Positions 45,150-53,534 of a stretch of DNA of 64,000 nucleotides are shown in pieces; position 1 is the stretch's first letter, and every line of letters starts with the position of its first letter. The position numbers were made by a program, and so were the translations under genes. Origin of the DNA: Deltaproteobacteria bacterium (GTDB taxonomy: Bacteria; Desulfobacterota; Desulfobacteria; Desulfobacterales; SpSt-501); contig JACRCN010000094.1 in NCBI GenBank assembly GCA_016219005.1, forward strand, positions 1-64,000. Reading direction: 5' to 3'. The notes under the pieces were generated by a model, which had not been told where the DNA came from, made no database searches, and saw only the letters and a list, made by a program, of their open reading frames with translations.

Positions 45150-47065
45150 AGTGCACCTCCTAATATCAGGGTCAGCAGGATGCCCCCGCCCAGGTTGACC
45201 CAGTCGGTCAGTCGCTTCTCACCGAAGATCGAATCGAGGTAGTAGTTCCGGGCCTCGGCCTTGACCGGCTGGTTCATCGGCCCCTGGAAAAAGAACGGCT
45301 GGCCCGTCTGGAGGCCGCTCATGTAGGCGGGAACGATCCTGGACTTGAACGCGCGCTTCAGCGCCACCACGGCGACGACCAACCCGAGGAGAGCCACCGC
45401 GCACATCGGCAGGATGGCGAAGGCGCCGTAGGCGTTCTCCAGGACCCCGGCCTTAAGGATGTAGCTCGCGGTGTAGGATCCGCTCAGCACCGGTTGAATC
45501 AGCCCCATGTAAAGCCAGGGGGCGAACACGCTGAGCGCGGCCCCGCCGGCGCACAACGGGCCCAGCGCCAGCCACGTCAGCACCGGCTGGCGCTCCGGCC
45601 GGAAACGCCCCGCGAACGGGTCGCTCATCAGGGTGCCGGCCCAGCGCGCCCAGTACATCACGGTGAGGGCGCTCGCGAGCGCGATCATGATGATCACGTA
45701 TAGGTTGCGCGCGGCCGCCTCCATGGCCATCCACTTGCTCAGCAAGACGCCGAAAGGCGGCATGATCATCATGACGACCCCCGTCACGGTGATCAGCGCC
45801 GTAACCGGCATGACCGCGTAAAGCCCCCGCATGTCCTCGATGTCGCGGCTGGCGATGCGCTGCTCGATGGCCCCCACGCTGAGGAACAGCAGCGCCTTGA
45901 TCACCGCGTGGAACATCAAGAGCAGCATCGCGGCGATCATGGACTCGGCGGTGTTGATGCCGGCGCAGGCGAAGATGAGACCCAGGTTGCTGATGGTCGA
46001 GTAGGCCAGCACCTTCTTGCCGTTGCTCTGGCCCACGGCCAGGGCCGCGCCGGCGAGGAAGCTGAAGGCCCCGAACACCGCGACACTCTGGCTGAGGAAA
46101 GTCCCCGCGAACCCCGGCGCCAGCCGCAGAACGAGATAGATGCCGACCTTGACCATGGTGCTCGAGTGCAGCAGGGCGGAGACCGGGGTCGGCGCCACCA
46201 TCGCCCCCAAAAGCCAACTCTGGAAGGGGAACTGGGCCGACTTGATGAAGGCGGCGACACACAGGAGTGCCAGCGCCAGCAGGTAGATGCCCGAGCCGGC
46301 CAGCCCGGGCAGCAGGATGTTCTGCAGCTCCAGGGTCCCGGTCTCGCGGTACACCGCGAGGATCCCCAGGATGAAGGCGGCCCCGCCGGCGCTGTTCATC
46401 CACAGGGCCCGCAGGGCGTTCTGGGTGGCGATGGTGGTGCGGTCGTGACCGATCAGGAGGAACGAGCAGAGGGTGGTCACCTCGAAGAAGAAATAGATGA
46501 CCGTGAGGTCGTTGAAGAGCACCAGGCCGTTCATCGCGCCCAGGAAGAGCAGCATCACGAAGAAGAAGCGCGGCTGCCGGGAGGGGGCCACCTGGTAGTG
46601 ATGTTCGTGCTCGCGCATGTAAGGGATGGCCTGGTAGCAGATGATCGAGCCGACGATGGAGATGATCAGCACCATCATGAGCGAGAGCTGATCGCAGTTG
46701 ACGCGTTCATAGACCGTCGGCCCGCTGACGAGAAAGAACTCCAGGGTGACGAGCATGGCGACCTGGAACAGCCCCAGCGCGATGATCGCCAGGTGCCGGT
46801 GCTTGAAGCCGTAGTAGAGGATGATCAGCAGCAGGATGAAATCCGCCACCTGGACGATGCGATGCAGGTCCAAGCCGAAGACGGACGCAAGGCTCAGCTT
46901 GAACGGCGTGAGCGGGACCAGGAATGCCGCGCTCACCACCAGGATGGCGCCGGTTGCCAACACGATGGCCGAGCGGACGGCCTGGGTTCGCAAAAAGGTG
47001 CAGAGAACGGCGCCGATCAGGGGCGCCAGCACCAAGAGGGCGATCAGCACAGCACGCATGTCCAT
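45146..47065 (-). CDS. echA: Ech-type hydrogenase membrane subunit EchA (NuoL/MrpA-like ion pump)
   Basis: A 639-residue antiporter-like membrane subunit with about 14-16 hydrophobic segments. Conserved stretches of the proton-pumping family are present, such as FQSWLLGAMVAPTPVSALLHSSTMV split over the TM7-TM8 region, and FHAVIKALLFLSVGAIE with its Lys. It is the first gene of the echABCDEF operon and lies about 80 bases downstream of a candidate sigma-54 start. The ion (H+ or Na+) is not readable. Confidence 0.93.
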   Translation of the reverse strand: MDMRAVLIALLVLAPLIGAVLCTFLRTQAVRSAIVLATGAILVVSAAFLVPLTPFKLSLASVFGLDLHRIVQVADFILLLIILYYGFKHRHLAIIALGLFQVAMLVTLEFFLVSGPTVYERVNCDQLSLMMVLIISIVGSIICYQAIPYMREHEHHYQVAPSRQPRFFFVMLLFLGAMNGLVLFNDLTVIYFFFEVTTLCSFLLIGHDRTTIATQNALRALWMNSAGGAAFILGILAVYRETGTLELQNILLPGLAGSGIYLLALALLCVAAFIKSAQFPFQSWLLGAMVAPTPVSALLHSSTMVKVGIYLVLRLAPGFAGTFLSQSVAVFGAFSFLAGAALAVGQSNGKKVLAYSTISNLGLIFACAGINTAESMIAAMLLLMFHAVIKALLFLSVGAIEQRIASRDIEDMRGLYAVMPVTALITVTGVVMMIMPPFGVLLSKWMAMEAAARNLYVIIMIALASALTVMYWARWAGTLMSDPFAGRFRPERQPVLTWLALGPLCAGGAALSVFAPWLYMGLIQPVLSGSYTASYILKAGVLENAYGAFAILPMCAVALLGLVVAVVALKRAFKSRIVPAYMSGLQTGQPFFFQGPMNQPVKAEARNYYLDSIFGEKRLTDWVNLGGGILLTLILGGAL

Positions 47066-47157
47066 AGCGCTCAGCCCTTTCCTAACCTGAGATGTCCATA
47101 TGGTAAATGCCGGGGCGATGCCGCTTGCGCATCCTGGATAAGAACACCCTCGGGAAC

Positions 47158-47173
47158 AGCAAGCGTCATGCCA
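47158..47173 (-). promoter_or_regulatory. Candidate sigma-54 promoter of the ech operon
   Basis: The minus strand reads TGGCATGACGCTTGCT, one change from the TGGCACGN4TTGCW consensus, with the required 10 bases between GG and GC. The inferred transcript start gives a leader of about 80 bases before echA. Confidence 0.75.
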
Positions 47174-47262
47174 ATAGAGACCACCTGTCTAAAAACCAAC
47201 CATCCGATATTATGAATTAAAGCCGCACATGGCGCCGGTGGTCCGAAGCATCGGCAGGCACG

Positions 47263-47283
47263 GGTGTCAGAATTTTTGACACC
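47263..47283. promoter_or_regulatory. Candidate enhancer site GGTGTCA-N7-TGACACC upstream of ech
   Basis: A perfect 7-bp inverted repeat with a 7-base AT-rich spacer, about 90 bases upstream of the -24 element. This is where NtrC-type activators normally bind. Confidence 0.6.
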
Positions 47284-47285
47284 TT

Positions 47286-47330
47286 GAAAAAAACCAGGCG
47301 GTTCGCACCGAGAGGACCGGGCCCGAACCG
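47286..47330 (-). terminator. Probable terminator of the tmc-miaA transcript
   Basis: On the minus strand CGGTTCG (from 47330-47324) pairs with CGAACCG (47305-47299) and is followed, five bases on, by a T-run (plus-strand A-run 47286-47291). It lies 35-80 bases after the miaA stop. Confidence 0.4.
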
Positions 47331-47364
47331 AAAAGGTGTTTTTTAGCGGGGACGGCCGGGAGTG

Positions 47365-48363
47365 TCAACCCGCAACCGGTGACCCGGATGGATCCGGGGG
47401 GAGCCGCAGCAGATACCCGCGGGCAAGCCGGCCGATCTCGGAAATCCGGTCCGGGCGGCTCCACACGATCTGCGGGTGCGCGCGAAACCAGGTCATCTGG
47501 CGCTTGGCGAAGCGGCGGGTGTCGCGCTTGAGGGTGCGCACCGCCTCGTCCCGGCCGATCCGGCCGGCGAGCCAGGCGGCCGCATGGCTGTACCCGATGG
47601 ACTGCATGGACTTGAGCTGCGGGCCGTACCCCGCAGAGAGCAGGCCCCGCACTTCATCCTCCAGCCCTGCCGCCAGCATGGCATCCACCCGGCGGTCGAT
47701 GCGCTCGTAGAGCACGTCCCGGTCGAGGTGCAGCCCGATCTGCAGGGCATCGAAGGGCGCCTCGGCGAAGCGGTGCTCCCGGTGGAAACCGGAGATGGGC
47801 CGCCCCGTCACCTCGAAAACCTCCAGCGCCCTCAGGACCCGGGCGGTGTCGTGCGGGTGCAGCCGGCGGGCGCTCTCGGGATCGCAGGCCGCCAGCCGGG
47901 CATGCAGGTTCCGGATACCCCGGGTTTCGGCTTCAGCCGTAAGCCGCCGGCGCACCGCGGGGTCCCCCGCGTCGGAGTGGAACAGCCCGTGCAGAAGTGC
48001 CTTGATGTAAAGGCCCGTGCCGCCGACGACCAGCGGCACCACGCCCCGGCGGTGGAGCTCCAGCACCTTGGCACGGGCCAGCGCCGCATACCGGGCCGCG
48101 TCGAAGGGCTCGTCCGGATCGACGATGTCGATCAGGTGATGCGCCGCGGCGGCCCGCTCCGACGCCGTCGGTTTGGCCGTGCCGATGTCCATGCGGCGGT
48201 AGACCTGCATGGAATCGGCGCTGATGATCTCGGCGCCGAGCGTCTGCGCGAGCGCGATGCCGGCCGCCGTCTTGCCGCTGGCGGTAGGCCCGCAAATGAC
48301 GATCACCCGGGGTTTGTTCCCCGGCGGATCTTTGTCGCTCGATGCTCGTTCGCTCGTACGCAT
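47365..48363 (-). CDS. miaA: tRNA dimethylallyltransferase
   Basis: Isopentenylates A37 of tRNAs that read UNN codons. The 332-residue protein shows the P-loop CGPTASGKTAAGIAL, ADSMQVYRRMDIGTAKP, DIVDPDEPFDAARY and VVGGTGLYIKAL, all family signatures. The start ATG 48363 has GAGGA five bases upstream; a longer open frame lacks one. It follows the kinase gene of the tmc cluster by 92 bases, in which a structured inverted repeat lies, so it may be co-transcribed with that cluster. Confidence 0.95.
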   Translation of the reverse strand: MRTSERASSDKDPPGNKPRVIVICGPTASGKTAAGIALAQTLGAEIISADSMQVYRRMDIGTAKPTASERAAAAHHLIDIVDPDEPFDAARYAALARAKVLELHRRGVVPLVVGGTGLYIKALLHGLFHSDAGDPAVRRRLTAEAETRGIRNLHARLAACDPESARRLHPHDTARVLRALEVFEVTGRPISGFHREHRFAEAPFDALQIGLHLDRDVLYERIDRRVDAMLAAGLEDEVRGLLSAGYGPQLKSMQSIGYSHAAAWLAGRIGRDEAVRTLKRDTRRFAKRQMTWFRAHPQIVWSRPDRISEIGRLARGYLLRLPPDPSGSPVAG

Positions 48364-48384
48364 GTCCTCACGCAATCGCAGCGC

Positions 48385-48460
48385 GCATAGGGCATGGGGT
48401 TGAGAGACCCCGTAAGCCTTGCGACGCGATGCACGCTGCCCGGCGCGCAATGCCCTATGC
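48385..48460 (-). repeat. Branched inverted repeat between the kinase gene and miaA
   Basis: GCATAGGGCAT (48385-48395) pairs perfectly with ATGCCCTATGC (48450-48460). Inside it GGGGT and ACCCC form a second small stem. It covers the kinase stop codon and could be an RNA processing or attenuation structure. Confidence 0.4.
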
Positions 48461-50377
48461 CTTTTGCGCCTTGCCCTCGGCTGAACGCGGCAGCGTCATA
48501 TGGAAGCGCGAGCCATGGCCCGGCCTGGACTCCACGGCGATCTGCCCGCCGTGCTGGCGGATGATCCGGTCGGTGAGGAAAAGCCCCAGGCCGGTGCCCT
48601 GGCTGCCCTTGGTCGAGAAGAAAATGGTGAAGAGGTTCTGCAGCTGTTCGGTGCTCATGCCGATGCCGTTGTCCTCCACCGTGATGTCCACCGTGTCGTC
48701 GCCGGCCTCGATCCGCAACACAGCCCGGGGCTCGCGGTAAAGGCCCTGGGCGACGCAGGCGTCGACGGCATTCTCCAGCACGTTGACGAGCGCCGACCGC
48801 AGCATGTCGGCATCGACTTCGAAGGAGGCCGGCAGGCCTTTGAAGTCGCACTCCAGCCGGATGCCCTTGCCGTCGAACTTGGGCTGGACGGTTTCCACCA
48901 CGTCGTCGGCGAACGCCTGGACCTCGACGGTGGTGCGCTGGAGCTCCCGCTCCCGGGCGCAGAACAGAATGTCCAGGATCATTTTGCGCATGCGGTTGAC
49001 CATGCGCCGGACGACATCGAACCCGCTCTCGATCTGGGCGTCGTCTTTTTTCTGGAAGCCCTTGTCGAGCAGGTACACGCCGGCGTCCAGACCCGTCAGA
49101 ACCCCCTTGATGCTGTGGGAGATGGAGCCGATCATGAGCCCCAGGGAGGCGAGATTGCTCTGCAGCTCCCGGATCTGGGTGATGTCGAGAAAGATCAGCA
49201 GCACCTGCATGAGCTTGCCGGCCGCCGTGGAGATGGGAGAGGTCCAGACCAGCAGATGGTAACGCCGGCCGTTGGGACCCACCAGGGTCATCTCTCCGTG
49301 CCGGGACTGGGCGTCCGTGAGCGTCTTGTGGACGGGCGAGGAGAGAAAAGCCTCGTCATCCAGGTAAAACACGTCCCGGAAGGCCGCCCCGCTGCGGTCT
49401 CCGAATTCACGGATGAAGGCCCGGTTGTTGGCCGAGAAGATGAGGCCCCGGTCCAGCACCGCCAGGTAGCAGGGCACGGCGTCAAACAGCAACTGGTAGC
49501 GCTGCTGCGTGTTTTGGGTATCCTCCCGGAGCCGCTGGACATCCTGGGTGCCGGCCGAAACCTCCAGCACCAGTTCCACCTCGCCGTTGTCGTTGTAGAT
49601 GGGCGCGGTGTGGACGATCACCGGCACCTTGGCGCCGCTGCGGTACCGCACGACCTCCCGGGACTGCTGGGCGTTGGCCGTAGCCAGGGTGCGCCCCACC
49701 GGGCAGCCGCCGGGCTCGCCGGATTCGCCTTCATAAATCGACCCGCTGCCGTCGCCGGCGTGGGCGCCGAGCAGCAGGCGGTAGGGGCGGCTGGCCGCGA
49801 GCACCCGGGCCTGGCGGTCGTGGATGGACACGAAATACGGTACCTCGTTGAAGTAGCGCACGCCGCCCTCCACGTCCCGGGCGATGCGGCCGATGAAGGT
49901 CGAGATCTTGTCGACGATCTGCTTGACAACGAGAAGGCGCTCGGTCTCCAGCCGCTGCCGGAACCGCTCTTCGAGCCGGCGCTCGATGCGCACGGGCTGC
50001 TCCCGCAGGCGGCGCCGCAGTGCCGCGCGCTCGCAGGCCCCGCGCAGAGTGACCTCCAGCACATCGGCATGCAGAGGCGGCAGCAGAAAGCCGTCGGCGG
50101 CGTGCTTGAGCATGGAGACCTCTCCCGGCCCCTCGCACAGGACCAACTGTGTGGCGTCCCGGCTGCGCTCCCGGATCGCTTGCAGCAGGGATTCGGCCGG
50201 CATGTCCGGCAGGCGGGCGGCCAGCAGCACCACCCGCAGCCGGGCGGTTTCAACCAGCGCCAGCGCCGCAGCGCCGCTGCCGGCAGCCAGCACGCGGTAA
50301 CCCAGAGCGGACAACAGCGTCTTCAATCTGCGGCGACGGGACCCCTTTCCGTCGGCAATCAGCACGGTCTCGGCCAT
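48455..50377 (-). CDS. Histidine kinase with an N-terminal pseudoreceiver and PAS domains
   Basis: 640 residues. The N-terminal receiver-like domain (1-120) has lost the phosphoacceptor: the place of the Asp reads LLAARLPDMP, the acidic pocket is ADGKGS, and the Lys turn is LLPP. A segment with Cys (GEPGGCPVGRTL) and two PAS-like domains follow (about 165-285, 295-405). The kinase core has the atypical H-box GSISHSIKGVLTGLDAG, like the product of 18289-19461, and HATPase with VLENAVDAC, DNGIGM and GTGLGLFLTDRI. ATG 50377 follows AGGAGA; an upstream extension lacks a ribosome site. It follows the receiver gene of the tmc cluster by 174 bases. Confidence 0.87.
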   Translation of the reverse strand: MAETVLIADGKGSRRRRLKTLLSALGYRVLAAGSGAAALALVETARLRVVLLAARLPDMPAESLLQAIRERSRDATQLVLCEGPGEVSMLKHAADGFLLPPLHADVLEVTLRGACERAALRRRLREQPVRIERRLEERFRQRLETERLLVVKQIVDKISTFIGRIARDVEGGVRYFNEVPYFVSIHDRQARVLAASRPYRLLLGAHAGDGSGSIYEGESGEPGGCPVGRTLATANAQQSREVVRYRSGAKVPVIVHTAPIYNDNGEVELVLEVSAGTQDVQRLREDTQNTQQRYQLLFDAVPCYLAVLDRGLIFSANNRAFIREFGDRSGAAFRDVFYLDDEAFLSSPVHKTLTDAQSRHGEMTLVGPNGRRYHLLVWTSPISTAAGKLMQVLLIFLDITQIRELQSNLASLGLMIGSISHSIKGVLTGLDAGVYLLDKGFQKKDDAQIESGFDVVRRMVNRMRKMILDILFCARERELQRTTVEVQAFADDVVETVQPKFDGKGIRLECDFKGLPASFEVDADMLRSALVNVLENAVDACVAQGLYREPRAVLRIEAGDDTVDITVEDNGIGMSTEQLQNLFTIFFSTKGSQGTGLGLFLTDRIIRQHGGQIAVESRPGHGSRFHMTLPRSAEGKAQKA

Positions 50378-50551
50378 GGCCGGGTCTCCTCTCTGCGCGG
50401 CTCCGCCCATGCGGCGGTTCAGGAAGTCAGCGGGGAGGTAACTATCAGAGGATGGCAGCCGGCGCAACTGCCGGCGGTAAGGATGGGAATTCGCGAAGCC
50501 GGAAAGGGCCCGCCGATGCGGGCCTGGCAGGAGCCGGCGCGCCGCCGCAGG

Positions 50552-50902
50552 CTACCCGATGGTGTTCTTGATGATCCCGATCAGTTTTTCAGGGTCGAAG
50601 GGCTTGCGAACGAACGCTACGGCATCCTTGATCGCGTGGTCGCCGTCGACCCCGCTGATCACGATCACGGGCGTGTTTTTCAACTCCTTGTCCAGGCGCA
50701 GTCTGCGGTAGAACCGAGGCCCCCACTCGCCGGGCATCTGAATGTCCAGCGTGATGAGGTCCGGTTTTTCCTGGCGCACCCGATCGAGCCCTTCCATGCT
50801 GCTGCCGGCCTCACAGCTGGCGTAGCCGTTGTCGCTGAACACGGCTTGAAGGTACTTCACGATGACCGGATCGTCGTCGATGATCAGGATTTTCTTCGGC
50901 AT
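50552..50902 (-). CDS. Single-domain response regulator of the tmc cluster
   Basis: A 116-residue receiver: ILIIDDDPVIVKYL, LITLDIQMPGEWG with the phosphoacceptor Asp, VISGVDG and FVRKPFDPEKL. No output domain is present. AAGGGGGA lies before ATG 50902, and it starts 10 bases after tmcA. It resembles the receiver that opens the hdr operon (32645-33109) in the QMPGEWGPRFYRRL region, which suggests a duplicated regulatory cassette. In Desulfovibrio vulgaris, receivers also lie beside tmc genes. Confidence 0.9.
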   Translation of the reverse strand: MPKKILIIDDDPVIVKYLQAVFSDNGYASCEAGSSMEGLDRVRQEKPDLITLDIQMPGEWGPRFYRRLRLDKELKNTPVIVISGVDGDHAIKDAVAFVRKPFDPEKLIGIIKNTIG

Positions 50903-50911
50903 GTGTCCCCC

Positions 50912-51319
50912 TTATTCGGCGGCAGCCCCTGCCTTGATCGGCCGCCAGACATGACATTGCCCGCACATCACCGGCCCCTTCTGCTGCTCGAGATGGCATC
51001 CCTTGCAGTTCGTATGGAAGGCGATGGTCAGGGAGGGCACGCGACCCTGGGTCATTCGGCCGTGGCAGTCGGCGCAGCGCTCGCCCTCGGAGCTTTCATC
51101 CTCGACCTTTTTGCCGTCCCGGTGGACGTGGTGGCACTCGTTGCAAGCGTCAATGCCGGCTTTCTCGTTGTGCGCATCGTGCTTGAACAGCGCGGGCGCC
51201 CGCTGGGGCCGCTCGAACGGGCTGGCGTCCACCGCCGTCATGTCCTCCTGGGAAAACCCCGGCGCCCACAGCCACAGGGAGGCTAACGCCAGCACCGGTG
51301 CCAATGCCCATCGCTTCAT
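50912..51319 (-). CDS. tmcA: Periplasmic tetraheme cytochrome c3, TmcA-like
   Basis: A 135-residue secreted protein. The signal peptide covers residues 1 to about 23 (MKRWALAPVLALASLWLW, cleavage near GFS-Q). Four heme motifs follow: CNECH, CADCH, CKGCH and CGQCH, with additional His residues (FKHDAH, HHVHRD, FHTN) for bis-His ligation, as in class III cytochromes. In sulfate reducers TmcA accepts electrons from periplasmic hydrogenases through type I cytochrome c3 and passes them to TmcBCD. It sits 16 bases after tmcB. Confidence 0.92.
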   Translation of the reverse strand: MKRWALAPVLALASLWLWAPGFSQEDMTAVDASPFERPQRAPALFKHDAHNEKAGIDACNECHHVHRDGKKVEDESSEGERCADCHGRMTQGRVPSLTIAFHTNCKGCHLEQQKGPVMCGQCHVWRPIKAGAAAE

Positions 51320-51334
51320 GCGTCTGTCTCCTCT

Positions 51335-52672
51335 TCACCCGGCGGGCTTCTCGATGACCTCGTACAGGATATCGCCGAGAAACTTGATCTCGAAGCCGAT
51401 GTGGTAGTGATGGTTGATGTCCTCAAGACCGCTGTGGCAGTTGTGACACGGCGTGATCAACACCGTCGCGCCCTTGGCCTTCACCGCGAAGAGCTGCTCG
51501 GCCTTGACGCGGTTGCCCTCGATGCGGACCATTTTATAAGGCGGCCCGGCGTTGATGACCCCGCCCCCGGCGCAGCAGCAGATGTTGTGCTCGCGGTTGG
51601 GGTGCATTTCGATGAAGTTCTCGCAGAGCGCGTTCACCACATAGCGGGCCTTGTCCGCCAGACCGCCGCCGCGCACGACGTTGCAGGGGTCGTGCAGCGT
51701 GACGGGCTCCTCGAATTTCTTGGCGACCTTCAACCGGCCGGTCTTGAGCAGGTCGTAGTAAAAATCGATGGCGTGCACGATGGGAATGGGCGGCATGCGC
51801 CAGCCGAGCCAGCGGTTGCCCACGTCGTAGACGGAGCGGAAGGCATGCCCGCACTCGCCCATGACGATTTTCTTGACCTTGAGCCGCATGGCGGTCTCAA
51901 AATGCACCCGCTTGAGGCGGCCCATGAGCTCGTTGTCGCCCGTGAACATGGCCATGTCGCTGTTGTCCCAGCCGGGGGTGGCCGGCATGGTCCAGTCGAG
52001 GCCGGCCACGTTCATGATGACGGCCGCCTGGTAGATCAGCTGGGCCTGGAACTTCGGCTCCGGGCCGATCACCGAGTACATGATCTCGGCCCCTTCCTTT
52101 TCCAGCGGAATCCTCAGGTTGGGCAGATCCCCCCGCGCCTCGTCCTCTTGCCACTGCAGGGTGTCGATCCACTCGTCCTCCTTGACCCACATCTGGTTCA
52201 TGTTGACCGAGTGGCTGTGGGCCGTGTCCTGGATGTAGCGCGGGGTGACGCCCAGCAGGTGGCAGATGCGCCGGACCACGAGCATCAGGTAGGCTACGTC
52301 GATACCGAAGGGGCAGTACATGGCGCAGCGCTTGCAAAGGTTGCACTGGGTCGAAGAGATCAACCGCGCCTGCTTGATGAACTCGGGGCTCACCCGGCCG
52401 CGCTTTTTCAACATCTCCCACAGCGTCTGTTTGACCTTGCCCACCGGCGAGTAGCGCGGGTCACGGTCGTGCGACAGGAAATAATGGCAGGCCTCCGAGC
52501 ACAGGCCGCAATGGATGCAGGTCTCCACATAGGCCTTCAGCCGGGCGCCGGTCTCCCCCGTGAGCACCCGGTTGATCGCCTTTTCGATCTTCGCTTCGGT
52601 CAGGGCTGCCATCCCGCGTTCCAGCCCCTCGTCGAGCTGTTTGCTTTTGTCCTTGGACGCAGACTCGGTCAT
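51335..52672 (-). CDS. tmcB: TmcB-like iron-sulfur protein (HdrD/DsrK family)
   Basis: 445 residues, cytoplasmic face. Two 4Fe-4S motifs occur near the N-terminus (CIHCGLCSEACHYF, CNLCKRCAMYCP). CCG-type segments follow (GECGHAFRSVYD, LHDPCNVVRGGG, CCCAGGGVINAG, TPCHNCHSGLED), which bind the non-cubane cluster in the HdrD/DsrK family. A start with TCCTAAAG-type spacing precedes ATG 52672 on the minus strand. Together with TmcA, C and D it forms the transmembrane complex linking periplasmic cytochrome c to cytoplasmic thiol/disulfide or sulfite chemistry. A 190-base structured gap separates it from tmcC. Confidence 0.92.
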   Translation of the reverse strand: MTESASKDKSKQLDEGLERGMAALTEAKIEKAINRVLTGETGARLKAYVETCIHCGLCSEACHYFLSHDRDPRYSPVGKVKQTLWEMLKKRGRVSPEFIKQARLISSTQCNLCKRCAMYCPFGIDVAYLMLVVRRICHLLGVTPRYIQDTAHSHSVNMNQMWVKEDEWIDTLQWQEDEARGDLPNLRIPLEKEGAEIMYSVIGPEPKFQAQLIYQAAVIMNVAGLDWTMPATPGWDNSDMAMFTGDNELMGRLKRVHFETAMRLKVKKIVMGECGHAFRSVYDVGNRWLGWRMPPIPIVHAIDFYYDLLKTGRLKVAKKFEEPVTLHDPCNVVRGGGLADKARYVVNALCENFIEMHPNREHNICCCAGGGVINAGPPYKMVRIEGNRVKAEQLFAVKAKGATVLITPCHNCHSGLEDINHHYHIGFEIKFLGDILYEVIEKPAG

Positions 52673-52734
52673 GGATATCTCCTAAAGATGAAGGCGGGTT
52701 CGATGCGAACCGCAATTTGTTGGCGCATGCCGGA

Positions 52735-52859
52735 GGCGGCTTGGCCCAAGGCCCGGGATCAAGGCGCGCGAATGCCGTGCGGCGAGGCGTAGCGCTCGTA
52801 CGCCGCAGCCGCAACGGCCTGAGGCGCAACGCAGCGCCTGGGCTTTGGGCCAAGCCGCC
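52735..52859. repeat. Large palindromic intergenic element between tmcC and tmcB
   Basis: GGCGGCTTGGCCCAA (52735-52749) is perfectly complementary to 52845-52859, and after one mismatch four more pairs follow. Inside is a second palindrome with TGCGGCG and GTACGCCGCA around 52776-52806. The whole 190-base gap 52673-52862 contains no gene. It resembles a REP/MITE-like element and shares its core with the hairpin at 18054-18095. Confidence 0.55.
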
Positions 52860-52862
52860 CCC

Positions 52863-53522
52863 TCACCAGTCGCGCGCATGCCGGACCCCCCCGAACTCAC
52901 TGCCCATATAGGCCCGCGTGAACGGTGCGAAAAGCATGTGGCTCAGCCGCGTGAAAGGGATGGCCGCCAGCATGATCTCGCCGGACAGGATGTGCAGGAT
53001 GAACAAGATTTCGTAGGCGAACCACTGATGGTACGCCAGAAAGCCGGTAACGAAGGGGGCGGCCGCGATGGCCAGAATGACGTAGTCCGAGGCGGAGGTG
53101 ACGTATCGGACCTCGGGCTGGGCGAGCCGGCGCACCAGAAAGTATCCGCAGCCGGCGATGACGATCACGGTCATGACGTCCGCCACCCCGTCCGGCAGCG
53201 TCCACCAGCTCAGGCCCCAGGATTCCTCCCAGAGCAACACGTGCGACAGGAGCAGTACGGGTGTAAGGATCAGCCCCAGATGGAAGGCGAAGGTCACCAC
53301 CGTGAGCACCCGGTTCATGCGCATGTTCACGGCGGCAAACGGGGTCATCCAGTGCAGGATGGAACGCAGACTGTACTTCCAGCTCATGTAGGAGTAGATG
53401 AACTTTTCTTTCCGGTGGACCAGCATGAGCAGGTGCAGGAGCCGGTACAGGCTGCCGCCGATGAACACGCCAAAGGCGGCCCACGCCAGCGGTCCCCTCA
53501 CGAACGCATAGAGATCATGCAT
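52863..53522 (-). CDS. tmcC: TmcC-like membrane subunit (NarI-type cytochrome b)
   Basis: A 219-residue membrane protein with about five hydrophobic segments (residues 10-32, 70-95, 110-130, 143-165, 168-190). His residues lie in helices as expected for heme b ligands (RLLHLLMLVH, TFAFHLGLILTPVLLLSHVL, AYHQWF, LFILHILSGEI). It anchors the Tmc complex and carries electrons across the membrane. It lies 12 bases after tmcD. Confidence 0.9.
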   Translation of the reverse strand: MHDLYAFVRGPLAWAAFGVFIGGSLYRLLHLLMLVHRKEKFIYSYMSWKYSLRSILHWMTPFAAVNMRMNRVLTVVTFAFHLGLILTPVLLLSHVLLWEESWGLSWWTLPDGVADVMTVIVIAGCGYFLVRRLAQPEVRYVTSASDYVILAIAAAPFVTGFLAYHQWFAYEILFILHILSGEIMLAAIPFTRLSHMLFAPFTRAYMGSEFGGVRHARDW

Positions 53523-53534
53523 CTTGCGCCTCCT

